64,000 bases of DNA from Sulfurimonas autotrophica DSM 16294. GTDB lineage: Bacteria > Campylobacterota > Campylobacteria > Campylobacterales > Sulfurimonadaceae. Every line of letters starts with the position of its first letter. The stretch's first letter is position 1. Location of the stretch: NCBI RefSeq assembly GCF_000147355.1, contig NC_014506.1:310001-374000 (forward strand), given 5' to 3'. This document shows positions 43,335-52,397 of the stretch, in pieces. Below the pieces are notes generated by a model, which made no database searches, was not told where the DNA came from, and saw only the letters and a program-made list of their open reading frames with translations. The position numbers were made by a program, and so were the translations under genes.

Positions 43335-45569
43335 GTGACACTCATAGGCCAAATAGACAGAATTCTTTTTGAATCAGAGGGTTTTTTCATTGCCGTTTTA
43401 AAAAGCGGTGAGAAAATAAGCGGAACCTATTTTGAGAGTGATGTTGCGAGCATTAAAGACGCGGCAATCACGCTTGAGGGAGAATGGGTCGAGCATAAAA
43501 AATACGGCAAGACTTTTAAATTTGAGACACTCAAGGTCAACCAGAACGAACTCTTTTTCTTTCTCAATAAAATCATCAAAGGCTTTACAAAAAAACTCTC
43601 TGCTGATTTGATAGAACACTTCGGCTCAGACCGGCTCATTGAAATTTTAGACAATGACATTGAAAAACTTTTAGAATTTAAAGGTATAAAAGAAAAACGC
43701 CTGAAAAAAATCCAGGCTTCATGGAAACAGTTTCGCTCCATGCGCCGTTTGGGTGAGTTTTTAAGCCCGTATGATGTTACACCGGTACTTTTGACAACTA
43801 TTGCTACGGCTATGAAAGACGTTGATGAACCCTGCACAAAAATCAAAGAAAATCCCTATATTCTTACAAGTATAAACTCCATAGGCTTCAAACGCGCAGA
43901 TGAACTCGCACTTAAAATGGGTGTAGCACCTGAGAATGAACAGCGTATCAGTTCGGCTATGGATTATGTGCTGTTAAATTATTGTGAAGCGCAGGGAAAC
44001 AGCTGCATTGCCAAAGAGGTACTGTTTGGCGGGTTGGATGAACTGCTTGGATTTGTGAACAAACAAAATCTGTATGAAGCTGCCTTGGTTGAGAGAGTTG
44101 CAGAACAAAGCATAGTGATAATGAAAAACGAGCGGGTTTCTCCTGCACGTCTGTATGATGCAGAAAAATTCTTGTATGATGACTTTACGGCTCGTGCTAA
44201 ACTTGATAACGGGGGATTTGTCAAAGATTTGGATGCCTTTTTGTCTGAGAGTTCTCTCAAACTCGGCGAGCAGCAAAGAACTGCGGCGGAGATGATAAAT
44301 AACGGTGCATCACTGCTTTTTTTGGTCGGGTATGCGGGAACGGGTAAGAGTACCACTTCAAAAACGATTTTAGAACTGCTCAACACCCGTTATGACAAAA
44401 AAGAGATAATAACCTGTGCGCTCAGTGGTATAGCCTCTCAAAGAATCAGTGATACGACAGGGTATGAGAGCGCAACGATTCAGTCGCTTTTGGTAAAACA
44501 TGAAGAGAGTGATAAATTTCCCTACTCGGTTGTGCTTATAGATGAAGCCTCTATGATAAACTCTACACTTTTTGCACGACTTATGCGAAAAATCTCTAAA
44601 AAAGCCATTGTTATTATTGTCGGTGATGACGCGCAGCTTCCTCCCATAGGTGCGGGAAATGTACTGAGTGATGTGCTGAGTCTTGAACTCGCACCTACGG
44701 TTAAACTGACACAGATTTACAGACAGAGTGAAGAGCAGGCCATTACGCTTATAGCAAATCAGATACGCCAGGCAGAACTCCCCGAGTACAGGCAAAAATA
44801 TGAAGATTTTGAGTTTGTAGATGTAAGCATACAAAATTATTATGCTCTGAAAAATCAACTCTCTCAAGATGAGTTGAAAAACCTCAGGGATGAAAATTCA
44901 AAGCAGATTATTACAGAAATTATTCATCGCGTTGTTGCATCTATTGAAAAAGCCAGATACAGACTCAACAACAAACAGATAAAAGAGTATTTGAACTATT
45001 TTCAGGTGATTACTCCTATGAAAGGCGGCATACTCGGTACAACCAACTTAAACAAGGTTTTGCAGGAGTATTTTAATCCGAATCCCAAGAAGTGTGTGAA
45101 ACGCGGCGAGTTGGAATTTCGTCTTATGGACAAGGTCGTGCATACTAAAAATGAGAATATGGCCTCTTGGAGCGGGGAGGGTTTTAAAGAGGGCGAGGAT
45201 ACTGACGAGCGAAGAATTTTTAACGGTATGAGCGGACTGTTATTTAAAATTGATGAGGAAGAGGAACAGGTTTTTGTATTTTATCCGAATGAGGATGTCG
45301 TTGTGCGCTATGAGTATGAAGAGCTCAAATCTCATCTGATGCTCTCTTATGCACTTACCATCCATAAAGTGCAGGGAATGGAGTATGATATCATAGTTAT
45401 TCCTATGAGTTTTACACATTATATTATGCACAATACCAAGCTGATATATACCGCCATTACAAGAGCCAAACACAAATGTATAGTTATAGGCGAGGGCGGA
45501 GCGTTTGAGAACGCCTGCCGACGTGTTGATGTTACAAGGAGAGATACGGTACTTCTTGAATTAAAATAA
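43335..45569 (+). CDS. recD2: RecD2-like superfamily 1 helicase
   Basis: A 744-residue 5'-3' DNA helicase. It has an N-terminal OB-like region, helix-hairpin-helix repeats (EHFGSDRLIEILDNDIEKLL, then FKGIKEKRLKKI) and Walker A LVGYAGTGKSTTSK (about 330-343). Walker B is VVLIDEASM and motif VI is in YTAITRAKHKCIVIG. Without recB or recC nearby and with the extended N-terminus, it is the RecD2 type rather than RecD of RecBCD. The start is GTG 43335, 4 bp after the M16 stop, with no good ribosome-binding site, suggesting coupling to upstream translation. Confidence 0.85.
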   Translation: MTLIGQIDRILFESEGFFIAVLKSGEKISGTYFESDVASIKDAAITLEGEWVEHKKYGKTFKFETLKVNQNELFFFLNKIIKGFTKKLSADLIEHFGSDRLIEILDNDIEKLLEFKGIKEKRLKKIQASWKQFRSMRRLGEFLSPYDVTPVLLTTIATAMKDVDEPCTKIKENPYILTSINSIGFKRADELALKMGVAPENEQRISSAMDYVLLNYCEAQGNSCIAKEVLFGGLDELLGFVNKQNLYEAALVERVAEQSIVIMKNERVSPARLYDAEKFLYDDFTARAKLDNGGFVKDLDAFLSESSLKLGEQQRTAAEMINNGASLLFLVGYAGTGKSTTSKTILELLNTRYDKKEIITCALSGIASQRISDTTGYESATIQSLLVKHEESDKFPYSVVLIDEASMINSTLFARLMRKISKKAIVIIVGDDAQLPPIGAGNVLSDVLSLELAPTVKLTQIYRQSEEQAITLIANQIRQAELPEYRQKYEDFEFVDVSIQNYYALKNQLSQDELKNLRDENSKQIITEIIHRVVASIEKARYRLNNKQIKEYLNYFQVITPMKGGILGTTNLNKVLQEYFNPNPKKCVKRGELEFRLMDKVVHTKNENMASWSGEGFKEGEDTDERRIFNGMSGLLFKIDEEEEQVFVFYPNEDVVVRYEYEELKSHLMLSYALTIHKVQGMEYDIIVIPMSFTHYIMHNTKLIYTAITRAKHKCIVIGEGGAFENACRRVDVTRRDTVLLELK

Positions 45570-45602
45570 TTGTGCTAAAATATGTCATATTAGGAGAAAA
45601 AT

Positions 45603-46526
45603 ATGGACTATCAACAAATACTGCAAGATATTGAGATTGAAATACAGCCTTTGTTCGGGAAGGGAAAAGTAGCTGATTATATTCCTGCACTTGCAGATGC
45701 CGATGCCGGGCAGTTTGCTATGAGCATCACGCTCTTTGACGGCAGTTCTTATGATGTAGGTGCTTCTGATACACTTTTTTCCATACAGAGTATTTCCAAA
45801 GTTTTTACCTTTACTATGGCACTGAAGTATCTCGGGAGTGAGCTTTATAAGCGTGTGGGGCGTGAACCTTCGGGTAACCCTTTTAACTCCCTTGTTCAGC
45901 TTGAATATGAAAACGGCATCCCGCGTAACCCTTTTATAAATGCGGGTGCCATTGTTATAACAGATACTCTTATTACACACTATAAAAATGATACAGCGGC
46001 TTTTGATGCCATAGTGGATTTTATACGCAGTATTGCCGATGATGAGAGCATTCGTATGAATGTTGTCGTGGCAGGCTCAGAGATGGAACATGCCTATAGA
46101 AACCTGGCGCTCACAAATCTGATGAAAAGCTTTGGCAACATTGACAATGAAGCTATCAAGTTGGTACAGACCTACTTTAATCATTGTGCTTTGGAGATGA
46201 ATACAAAAATGCTCTCACGTTCAATGCTCTACCTTGCCAATCACGGTGTTGACCCTATAAACAACAAAGCCTATGTAACGAAAGCTCAGGCAAAGCGCAT
46301 TAATGCCGTAATGCTGACCTGCGGGCATTATGATGCTTCGGGAGATTTTGCTTTTAAGGTGGGTGTTCCGGGGAAAAGTGGTGTAGGAGGGGGCATTGTA
46401 GCCGTCATTCCTCAAAAAATGGGTATCTGTGTCTGGTCGCCTGCACTTAATGAGCAGGGAAATTCATTGATTGGAACAAAGGCTTTGGAACTTTTTACGA
46501 CAAAAACTGGGCTTTCTATTTTTTAA
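45603..46526 (+). CDS. glsA: Glutaminase A
   Basis: Hydrolyses glutamine to glutamate and ammonia. The 307-residue serine-dependent enzyme has the SIQSISKVFTFTMAL motif (S-x-x-K), the SGNPFNSLVQLE segment and GVGGGIVAVIPQKMGICVWSP near the C-terminus. AGGAGAAA precedes the ATG, with a TAAAAT box further upstream. In some gut bacteria it supports acid resistance; here nitrogen metabolism is the safer reading. Confidence 0.93.
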   Translation: MDYQQILQDIEIEIQPLFGKGKVADYIPALADADAGQFAMSITLFDGSSYDVGASDTLFSIQSISKVFTFTMALKYLGSELYKRVGREPSGNPFNSLVQLEYENGIPRNPFINAGAIVITDTLITHYKNDTAAFDAIVDFIRSIADDESIRMNVVVAGSEMEHAYRNLALTNLMKSFGNIDNEAIKLVQTYFNHCALEMNTKMLSRSMLYLANHGVDPINNKAYVTKAQAKRINAVMLTCGHYDASGDFAFKVGVPGKSGVGGGIVAVIPQKMGICVWSPALNEQGNSLIGTKALELFTTKTGLSIF

Positions 46527-46574
46527 GAAGCCAAAATGGTTTCTCTTGCCGTTAGGCAAAGCTTTAGTGACTGA

Positions 46575-46603
46575 ATATAATTTGGACTTTGTTCAAATTA
46601 TAT
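46575..46603 (+). promoter_or_regulatory. Promoter and AT-rich inverted repeat before the HAD gene
   Basis: TATAAT (46576-46581) lies in a perfect 10-bp inverted repeat, ATATAATTTG / CAAATTATAT with a 9-nt loop. The -10 box is thus part of a palindrome, which could be an operator. A strong AGGAGG follows at 46615. A small TTGCC-GTTA-GGCAA hairpin at 46546-46559 may end the glsA transcript. Confidence 0.4.
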
Positions 46604-46627
46604 GAGATTTAATAGGAGGATAAAGTT

Positions 46628-47377
46628 ATGTTTGATGAATCTATTAAAGCGGTATTATGTGATATCGGCGGTGTACTATATGTAGGTGATAAACCGATAG
46701 AAGGAGCAGTAGAGGCGGTAAAAGAGATAAAAAAGCATTATCCTATACGTTTTTTGACAAACACGACTCAAAGAACTTCTGCTCAGGTCGTTAAAAAACT
46801 TCAAAAAATGGGCTTTGAAATTACAAGTAATGAAATTATTACAGCCCTTGATGTTACAAAAATGTTTTTAGAAAAAGAGAAAAGTTTTGCTGAGTTTTTG
46901 CTCACGGATGATGCTCTTTGTTTTTTTGATGATCTGAAATATTATGAAGAAAAATATGTTGTCGTTGGTGATGCCCAAGATAATTTTAATTATAAAAATC
47001 TCAACTGTGCGTTTAGAAAACTGATGGACGGTGCTTCATTGCTTGGGATTGCAAAAAACAGGTACTTTAAAGATAGCGATAATGAACTGAGTATGGATGC
47101 AGGCTGTTTTGTGAGTGCATTAGAGTACGGGAGCGGACAAGAAGCCTCACTGATAGGAAAACCGAGCAGAGAGTTTTATCATCTGGCCTGTGCAAGCTTA
47201 CATGTAAGCCCAAATGAGTGTGTGATGATAGGTGATGATATAGAGAGTGATATAAAAGGGGCACAAGAAGCCGGCATACAAGCGGCTCTTGTTAAAACAG
47301 GAAAATTTTCAAAAATCGATTTGTCTTTTGGTATCAAGCCTGATTATATTTTTGAGTCTATCGCTGCTATTTTGTAA
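46628..47377 (+). CDS. HAD-IIA hydrolase, LHPP-like
   Basis: A 249-residue HAD phosphatase of subclass IIA. Motif I reads LCDIGGVLYVG, where the usual second Asp of DxDG is Gly; LHPP-type proteins have DISG here, so this matches that branch. FLTNTTQRT is motif II, IGKPSREFYHLA carries the motif III Lys and MIGDDIESDIKGAQEAG is motif IV. LHPP acts on phospholysine, phosphohistidine and pyrophosphate in animals; the bacterial substrate is unknown. It is monocistronic by appearance and convergent with a lipoprotein gene (11-bp overlap). Confidence 0.85.
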   Translation: MFDESIKAVLCDIGGVLYVGDKPIEGAVEAVKEIKKHYPIRFLTNTTQRTSAQVVKKLQKMGFEITSNEIITALDVTKMFLEKEKSFAEFLLTDDALCFFDDLKYYEEKYVVVGDAQDNFNYKNLNCAFRKLMDGASLLGIAKNRYFKDSDNELSMDAGCFVSALEYGSGQEASLIGKPSREFYHLACASLHVSPNECVMIGDDIESDIKGAQEAGIQAALVKTGKFSKIDLSFGIKPDYIFESIAAIL

Positions 47378-47936
47378 CGCTGTCGACACTGTTCATTACT
47401 TTGTTGATAACCGGAGCTATGTATGACATAGCCGAGTCATCTTCTACAGTTTTTTGCAGTTCTTGTTTTGTGCTGATAGTTTTGAGGTCGGTGATTTTTT
47501 TGTTTAAAACAGTGACAACGACTATTTTTGTCGTATCAATGCCTTTTCTGTATGGTGCTGCTGTTTTTTTGTCATCTAAAAGCAGTACAATATGCTTAAA
47601 GTCTTTGAGTCCCGGTAGAATAAAAAGGCTTCTGATAATTGAAGGTGCAGCACTCACATCAGCGACAAACTGCACATGATGCTCTTGCAGATATGTAGGT
47701 TTTTGAGTGTTGAAAAAGTCGTTACATGTGTGTGCCGGCTCTTTGTCGAAAGCAAAAATGACTTTGTAAGTATCTGCATTTAATGTATGCTCTTTACCAA
47801 ATTGGTCTTTTAAATGTAAATCTGCAAGGCTCTTTCCAGCGACAAGCTTGGGCTCAACATTTTTGTTTTCATCACTTTTTGAGCTACAGCCCAGCAGTAA
47901 AAAAGCTGCCAAAATTGCAATAATTATATTTTTCAT
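47367..47936 (-). CDS. Lipoprotein with thioredoxin-like fold, no CxxC
   Basis: A 189-residue lipoprotein; the signal peptide ends LLLGC (lipobox, Cys about 17). The mature part starts with KSLADLHLKDQFGKEHTL, the peroxiredoxin/SCO-type opening strand, then VIFAFDKEPAHTC, but the expected CxxC is replaced by a single Cys. The fold is inferred from this pattern. It may be a membrane-bound redox or metallochaperone relative, or a binding protein. The 3' end overlaps the HAD gene by 11 bp. Confidence 0.65.
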   Translation of the reverse strand: MKNIIIAILAAFLLLGCSSKSDENKNVEPKLVAGKSLADLHLKDQFGKEHTLNADTYKVIFAFDKEPAHTCNDFFNTQKPTYLQEHHVQFVADVSAAPSIIRSLFILPGLKDFKHIVLLLDDKKTAAPYRKGIDTTKIVVVTVLNKKITDLKTISTKQELQKTVEDDSAMSYIAPVINKVMNSVDSVTK

Positions 47937-48135
47937 ATATCTTCTCCGTATTTTTTCAGTATTATAGGTAAAAGTAGTTAATACAAGTATGACAATTTAA
48001 TTGTAGTTTTACAACATGGGTTTTATCCAAGACCAAGGGGCGAAGCTAAAGCATCGCTTCCAAAATTAATCTCCAATTATTATAAAGCATAAGTAAAAAT
48101 AGAGTAAAATTTTATAAACAAAGTATAGGAGCAAA

Positions 48136-48178
48136 ATCGCACAAGTGCGATGGGTTTCTTTTATTTTGTGAAACAAAA
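48136..48178 (+). promoter_or_regulatory. Leader hairpins upstream of the parvulin gene
   Basis: ATCGCAC-AA-GTGCGAT (48136-48151) and TTTTGT-GAA-ACAAAA (48164-48178) are two perfect inverted repeats in the 257-bp divergent spacer. An AAGGA site and ATG 48194 follow. TAAAAT near 48104-48109 is a possible -10 box. The hairpins may control mRNA stability or translation; no known riboswitch is recognised. The rest of the spacer (47937-48135) shows only a weak GC-rich inverted repeat near 48040-48060. Confidence 0.35.
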
Positions 48179-48193
48179 TTAAGGAATGATAGT

Positions 48194-48472
48194 ATGGCAT
48201 GGGCAACAGCAAGACATATTTTAGTAGACAGTGAAGAAAAATGTAATGAATTAAAAACAGAGATAGAAAATGGAGCGGATTTCGGTGAAGTGGCACAAGC
48301 AAACTCTAGCTGTCCATCTTCAAGAAACGGCGGAGATTTAGGACAGTTTGGACCGGGACAGATGGTGCCTGAATTTGATAAGGCGGTTTTTAGCGGTGAT
48401 GTAGGTGTCGTGTACGGACCGATTCAAACACAGTTTGGCTATCATCTCTTAGAAGTGACAGGTAGAGGGTAG
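48194..48472 (+). CDS. Parvulin-type peptidyl-prolyl isomerase
   Basis: A 92-residue stand-alone rotamase of the PpiC/parvulin type. It has ARHILVDSEEKC, the SSCPSSRNGGDLGQFGPGQMVPEFDKAVF core and FGYHLLEV, the complete parvulin fold, and no signal peptide, so it is cytosolic like E. coli PpiC. It is 2 bp upstream of aguB and probably cotranscribed. Confidence 0.93.
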   Translation: MAWATARHILVDSEEKCNELKTEIENGADFGEVAQANSSCPSSRNGGDLGQFGPGQMVPEFDKAVFSGDVGVVYGPIQTQFGYHLLEVTGRG

Positions 48473-48474
48473 TC

Positions 48475-49332
48475 GTGCACGCAAAGGTAAAAGTATCGGC
48501 AATTCAAATGCGCATGAGTGAAGATAAAAACTCAAATGTCAAAAAGGCTGAGCAATTGGTTAAAAAGGCTGCTGCAGAGGGTGCAAATATCATACTTTTA
48601 CCTGAGCTTTTTCAAACGCTTTACTTTTGTAAAGATATAGATGAAAAGTATTTTGAATGGGCGCAACCTTTAAAGAATAACGAACTAATACAACATTTTG
48701 CAGCTTTGGCAAAAGAGTACCATGTAGTTATATTAGTTAGTTATTTTGAAAAAGCTGAAAAAGGCTACTTTAACTCGCTTGTGGTCGTTGATGCAGACGG
48801 CAGCGTGATGGATAATTACCGAAAAACACATATTCCCGACGGTCCCGGGTATGAAGAGAAGTTTTATTTCGCCCCCGGCGATACAGGATTTAAAGTTTAT
48901 GAAACAGCTTATGCAAAAATCGGGGTGGGTATCTGCTGGGATCAATGGTTTTGTGAAACGGCGCGTGCTTTGACGCTGATGGGTGCAGAGATTATATTTT
49001 ACCCCACGGCTATCGGGAGTGAACCCGAGATTCATCTAGATTCAAAAGAGCATTGGCAAAGAGTACAGATGGGACATGCCGCGACAAATACCGTGCCTGT
49101 CGTAGCAGCCAATCGCACAGGCAAAGAACGGGGAGAAAGCTGCGAACTTACTTTTTACGGTTCTTCATTCATCACAGACTATACAGGCAAAATAATCGCC
49201 GAGGCCCCAAGAGACAAAGAGGCAGTTATCTATGCTGAATTTGACTTGGATGAAAATGCAAAACAAAGAGAGTATTGGGGACTGCTAAAAGACAGACGTT
49301 CAGATATGTATGCTAAAATCTGTCAAGAATAA
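48475..49332 (+). CDS. aguB: N-carbamoylputrescine amidase
   Basis: Converts N-carbamoylputrescine to putrescine, CO2 and ammonia. This 285-residue nitrilase-superfamily enzyme has the Glu-Lys-Cys triad: LPELFQTLYFC (Glu44), YRKTHIPDGPGY (Lys) and GVGICWDQWFCETAR (Cys). The IPDGPGYEEKFYF region is typical of AguB. Start GTG 48475, 2 bp after the parvulin stop. Together with aguA at 13583-14587 it completes the agmatine route. The 3' end overlaps convergent miaA by 20 bp. Confidence 0.93.
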   Translation: MHAKVKVSAIQMRMSEDKNSNVKKAEQLVKKAAAEGANIILLPELFQTLYFCKDIDEKYFEWAQPLKNNELIQHFAALAKEYHVVILVSYFEKAEKGYFNSLVVVDADGSVMDNYRKTHIPDGPGYEEKFYFAPGDTGFKVYETAYAKIGVGICWDQWFCETARALTLMGAEIIFYPTAIGSEPEIHLDSKEHWQRVQMGHAATNTVPVVAANRTGKERGESCELTFYGSSFITDYTGKIIAEAPRDKEAVIYAEFDLDENAKQREYWGLLKDRRSDMYAKICQE

Positions 49333-50203
49333 TATCTTGTAAATCTTCAAGCTTTGCACTTGTGATATCACTAAACTGCGTGCGGTTAAAGGTTTGCTGC
49401 CTTTTTGCAAGCTGGGCTGTGTGGGTAGATATCAAAGAGAGCATTGCATCTTTGTCTGCCTTGCCGTCCAAATAATCCAATACTTCCACAATTCCTATGG
49501 CACCCATAGCATGCGGCGCTCTTGTATATTTTTGTTCTAAAAAACAGATCTCGTCAATCAGCCCCTTTTCATACATTTTATGCGTTCTGTTTGCAATACG
49601 TTCACGCAGTACTTCTCTTGAAACATCAATATTGTAAATCTTTACATCTGTAATAACAGGCTTTGGAAGATTTTGTCTAAACCACTCACTCGGACTTATA
49701 CGCGATGCTTCATAAATTAACAGCGCTTTTTCCATGCGGTATTTGTCATTGGGTGCTATTTTTTGCATATACTCTGCATCAATTTTTGTCAAAAATTTAT
49801 AACAGGCATCTAAATCCTGTAATTGCTCTGTTACATGTAAGCTATGTTCCGGGCTTATGTTCGGTAAAGACGAAAGCCCCTCTATTAAAGATTTGAGGTA
49901 AAAAGAGGTACCGCCGACTATTACTAAGTTTTTATTATCTTCTTTACATGTAAGGCGTACTTTTTTATATAAATCTATAAATATATCAACACTGAAGTAT
50001 TCATTAACAAAGAGCTCATTAATGCCGTAGTGTTTGATTTGTGCCAATTCTTCGCGTGAGGGTTTTGCTGAGACGATATCTATTTCTTTATAAAGACTGA
50101 GTGAGTCTATAGAGAGTATATATGCATTCATCTGCTGTGCAATTGCAATGGCTAAATCACTTTTCCCAGAGGCGGTAGGCCCTATAATGGCTATTTGTTT
50201 CAT
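49313..50203 (-). CDS. miaA: tRNA dimethylallyltransferase
   Basis: MiaA isopentenylates A37 of tRNAs reading UNN codons. The 296-residue protein has the P-loop IGPTASGKSDLA (about 5-16), SIDSLSLYKE, VGGTSFYLKSLIEG and the RQQTFNRTQF motif at the C-terminus. Length is normal. Two TACATGTA palindromes are present. It is followed on the minus strand by nothing but the aguB 3' end; upstream is the EEP gene. Confidence 0.95.
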   Translation of the reverse strand: MKQIAIIGPTASGKSDLAIAIAQQMNAYILSIDSLSLYKEIDIVSAKPSREELAQIKHYGINELFVNEYFSVDIFIDLYKKVRLTCKEDNKNLVIVGGTSFYLKSLIEGLSSLPNISPEHSLHVTEQLQDLDACYKFLTKIDAEYMQKIAPNDKYRMEKALLIYEASRISPSEWFRQNLPKPVITDVKIYNIDVSREVLRERIANRTHKMYEKGLIDEICFLEQKYTRAPHAMGAIGIVEVLDYLDGKADKDAMLSLISTHTAQLAKRQQTFNRTQFSDITSAKLEDLQDIILDRF

Positions 50204-50220
50204 AAAAGGATTATATCACT

Positions 50221-50958
50221 TTATTGTTCAAGTTCAAAAAGTGCATAAATCGGATTATGATCTGAAATTTTTTTTGTATCGACTGCCATTGCTTTTAAGG
50301 GTTTGATGCCGCGATAGTAGATATGATCAATCGTCTGTGAAAAAATTTGTTTGACATGGTGTGATTCTTCTACGGCAAGTTTACAAAGCCCCAGCTCTTT
50401 TTGAAAATTTTCTAAAATTTTAAGACGTTTTTTGCTCCAGTTGTTAAAATCTCCGCCGATTATTAAAGGACCTTCAAGTTCTTGGAGAGAATTTTTTATT
50501 TTTTGGAGTTCATGGGTGAAAGCTTTGTGCGAAACAAAATTAACGGCATGAATATTGGCAAGATAAAGGGTTTTGGCGTTGCATACTTTATGCTGAGAGA
50601 TTAAGAAGCTTTTATGGCTGCTAAACCAAAGCTCTTTTTTTGTCGAAAGTGATATCGTGATATTATGAAATGAACATTTTGCAGCAGTTAAAACACCGAA
50701 GATATTTTGCTTTGTCTCAATATTTGCTCCAAGAGCGAAAGAGTATTTATTAAAGGAAAAAGTGCTCTTTTTTGGGTACTTAACCTCTTGTAGTAACAGT
50801 ATATCACTTGGATTTGTCTGCATAAGAGCAGAAAAACTTTTTTCAAAAGCTTTTGTTTGGTTTTCTTTGTGTACATTCCAGACCAAAAGAGAAAATTTAC
50901 ATGGTAAAGAGTCGGCTTGATGTGTCAGTTTTTTGGGTATTTGCTTGGGGATGAACAT
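50221..50958 (-). CDS. Endonuclease/exonuclease/phosphatase (EEP) family protein
   Basis: A 245-residue protein without signal peptide. EEP motifs are LLLQEVKYPK (catalytic Glu), IIGGDFNNWSK (Asp/Asn pair) and KISDHNPIYALF (Asp-His at the C-terminus). The family includes DNA repair nucleases, phosphatases and sphingomyelinases; the substrate cannot be told. It lies 14 bp after the cls gene stop and 17 bp before miaA, so all may be one transcript. Confidence 0.85.
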   Translation of the reverse strand: MFIPKQIPKKLTHQADSLPCKFSLLVWNVHKENQTKAFEKSFSALMQTNPSDILLLQEVKYPKKSTFSFNKYSFALGANIETKQNIFGVLTAAKCSFHNITISLSTKKELWFSSHKSFLISQHKVCNAKTLYLANIHAVNFVSHKAFTHELQKIKNSLQELEGPLIIGGDFNNWSKKRLKILENFQKELGLCKLAVEESHHVKQIFSQTIDHIYYRGIKPLKAMAVDTKKISDHNPIYALFELEQ

Positions 50959-50972
50959 AATACCAATCCTTA

Positions 50973-52388
50973 CTATAGTACCGGTGAGGTCAGTCTTGCC
51001 AGACGCGTGGCAAGCTTAAAAAGGAAAGCTTGTTTTTCAAGCTCGGCTATTTTTATTTCATATGAGTGTCTGAAATCATTTTCAAACATCTCTTTGATCT
51101 CTTGGGCAAAAGAGTTGTCTGTGACTAAAGCTGTAATTTCAAAATTGAGTCTAAAAGAACGATTATCAAGATTTGCGGTGCTGACGGCTGTATGAGAATC
51201 ATCAATAAGCATTACTTTTTGATGTAAAAAACCGTTGTTGTAGCGAAAAAATTTTACACCTGTTGCGCTGACGGTTTTAAAATAGCTAAACGCTGCAAGA
51301 TAAACAAGAATATGATCGGCTCTTTTAGGTATGAGAATACGTACATCAATACCTCTCAGCCCTGCAAGCTGCAATGCTTTAATAATAGCGCTGTCTGGAA
51401 CAAAGTAAGAGCTTGATATCCAAATGCGTTTTGTTGCACTGTTTATTGCCTGCATAAACATCAGTGAAGCGGTTTCTAATATATCTGCAGGAGAAGAAGG
51501 TACAATTAAAACTTTTTTATTTTCTTTCTTGGATGACACAGGATTCCATTTTAAACAATCAATAAGATACTCGGCAGCCCAGTACCAGTCTTCGATAAAT
51601 ATTGTTTGCACTGCTATAACAGAGGGTCCGGTGATTTTTATATGCGTATCTCTCCAATGTCCGAATTTTTTATTTTTTGAGAGGTACTCATCGCCGATGT
51701 TATGTCCACCGATCCAGGCTGATTTTCCATCAACTACAACTATTTTACGATGATTTCTAAAATTGATTTGAAATCTGTTTTTAATACCTTTTTGCGTGTG
51801 AAAATTATAAACCTGTATGCCTGCTTGTCGCATTTCATCAAGGTAGTTTTGAGAAAGTTCATAGCTTCCTATTTCATCATATAAGAAGTATATTTTCACG
51901 CCCTCGTTTGCTTTTTTTATCAGGGTACGTTGTATCTGATAACCGAGGTTGTCGTCACGGATGATGTAGAATTCCAAGAGTATATATTTTTCTGCTTCAT
52001 TAATACCGGCTAAAATACTTTGAAATGTTTTTTCACCGTCAATTAATAAATCGAGTTCATTTGCCTGAAGATAAGGCATTTTGGCTAATTGTTGGGAAGT
52101 TCTTTCAAAAATTCCCAGAGCTGATTCCTGCGGTATATAATTTTTTGTCTGTGTGACAATATTTTGGAGTCTGTCAGTTACAAGTTTTTCAGCCTTTTTG
52201 CGTGCTGCTGTGTAGCCGTTAAACTTGCTCCTGCCGAAAAACCAGTAAAGAGGAACGGCGATATAGGGTAAAGTCACAAGTGAAATCACCCATGCTGTAG
52301 CACCTTGCGAAGTTCTTGCGGTCATTATTGCATTAAGAGCGGATAATAAGCCGAGTATATAAACAAACAGTACTATGGTAAAAAGCAT
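50973..52388 (-). CDS. cls: Cardiolipin synthase
   Basis: A 471-residue phospholipase D superfamily enzyme that makes cardiolipin from phosphatidylglycerol. Two N-terminal TM helices (about 2-20 and 35-52) are followed by two HKD motifs: HRKIVVVDGKSAWIGGHNIGD and HQKVMLIDDSHTAVSTANLD, here cited by their H-x-K-x4-D cores. IPLYWFFGRSKF after TM2 is typical of ClsA. The start lies 9 bp after the coiled-coil lipoprotein stop. Confidence 0.93.
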   Translation of the reverse strand: MLFTIVLFVYILGLLSALNAIMTARTSQGATAWVISLVTLPYIAVPLYWFFGRSKFNGYTAARKKAEKLVTDRLQNIVTQTKNYIPQESALGIFERTSQQLAKMPYLQANELDLLIDGEKTFQSILAGINEAEKYILLEFYIIRDDNLGYQIQRTLIKKANEGVKIYFLYDEIGSYELSQNYLDEMRQAGIQVYNFHTQKGIKNRFQINFRNHRKIVVVDGKSAWIGGHNIGDEYLSKNKKFGHWRDTHIKITGPSVIAVQTIFIEDWYWAAEYLIDCLKWNPVSSKKENKKVLIVPSSPADILETASLMFMQAINSATKRIWISSSYFVPDSAIIKALQLAGLRGIDVRILIPKRADHILVYLAAFSYFKTVSATGVKFFRYNNGFLHQKVMLIDDSHTAVSTANLDNRSFRLNFEITALVTDNSFAQEIKEMFENDFRHSYEIKIAELEKQAFLFKLATRLARLTSPVL

Positions 52389-52397
52389 TTCAAAGCC

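Noticed and set aside
44370-44867. 165-codon open frame on the minus strand
   Set aside because: Opposite the RecD2 Walker B region; composition is that of an antisense shadow.
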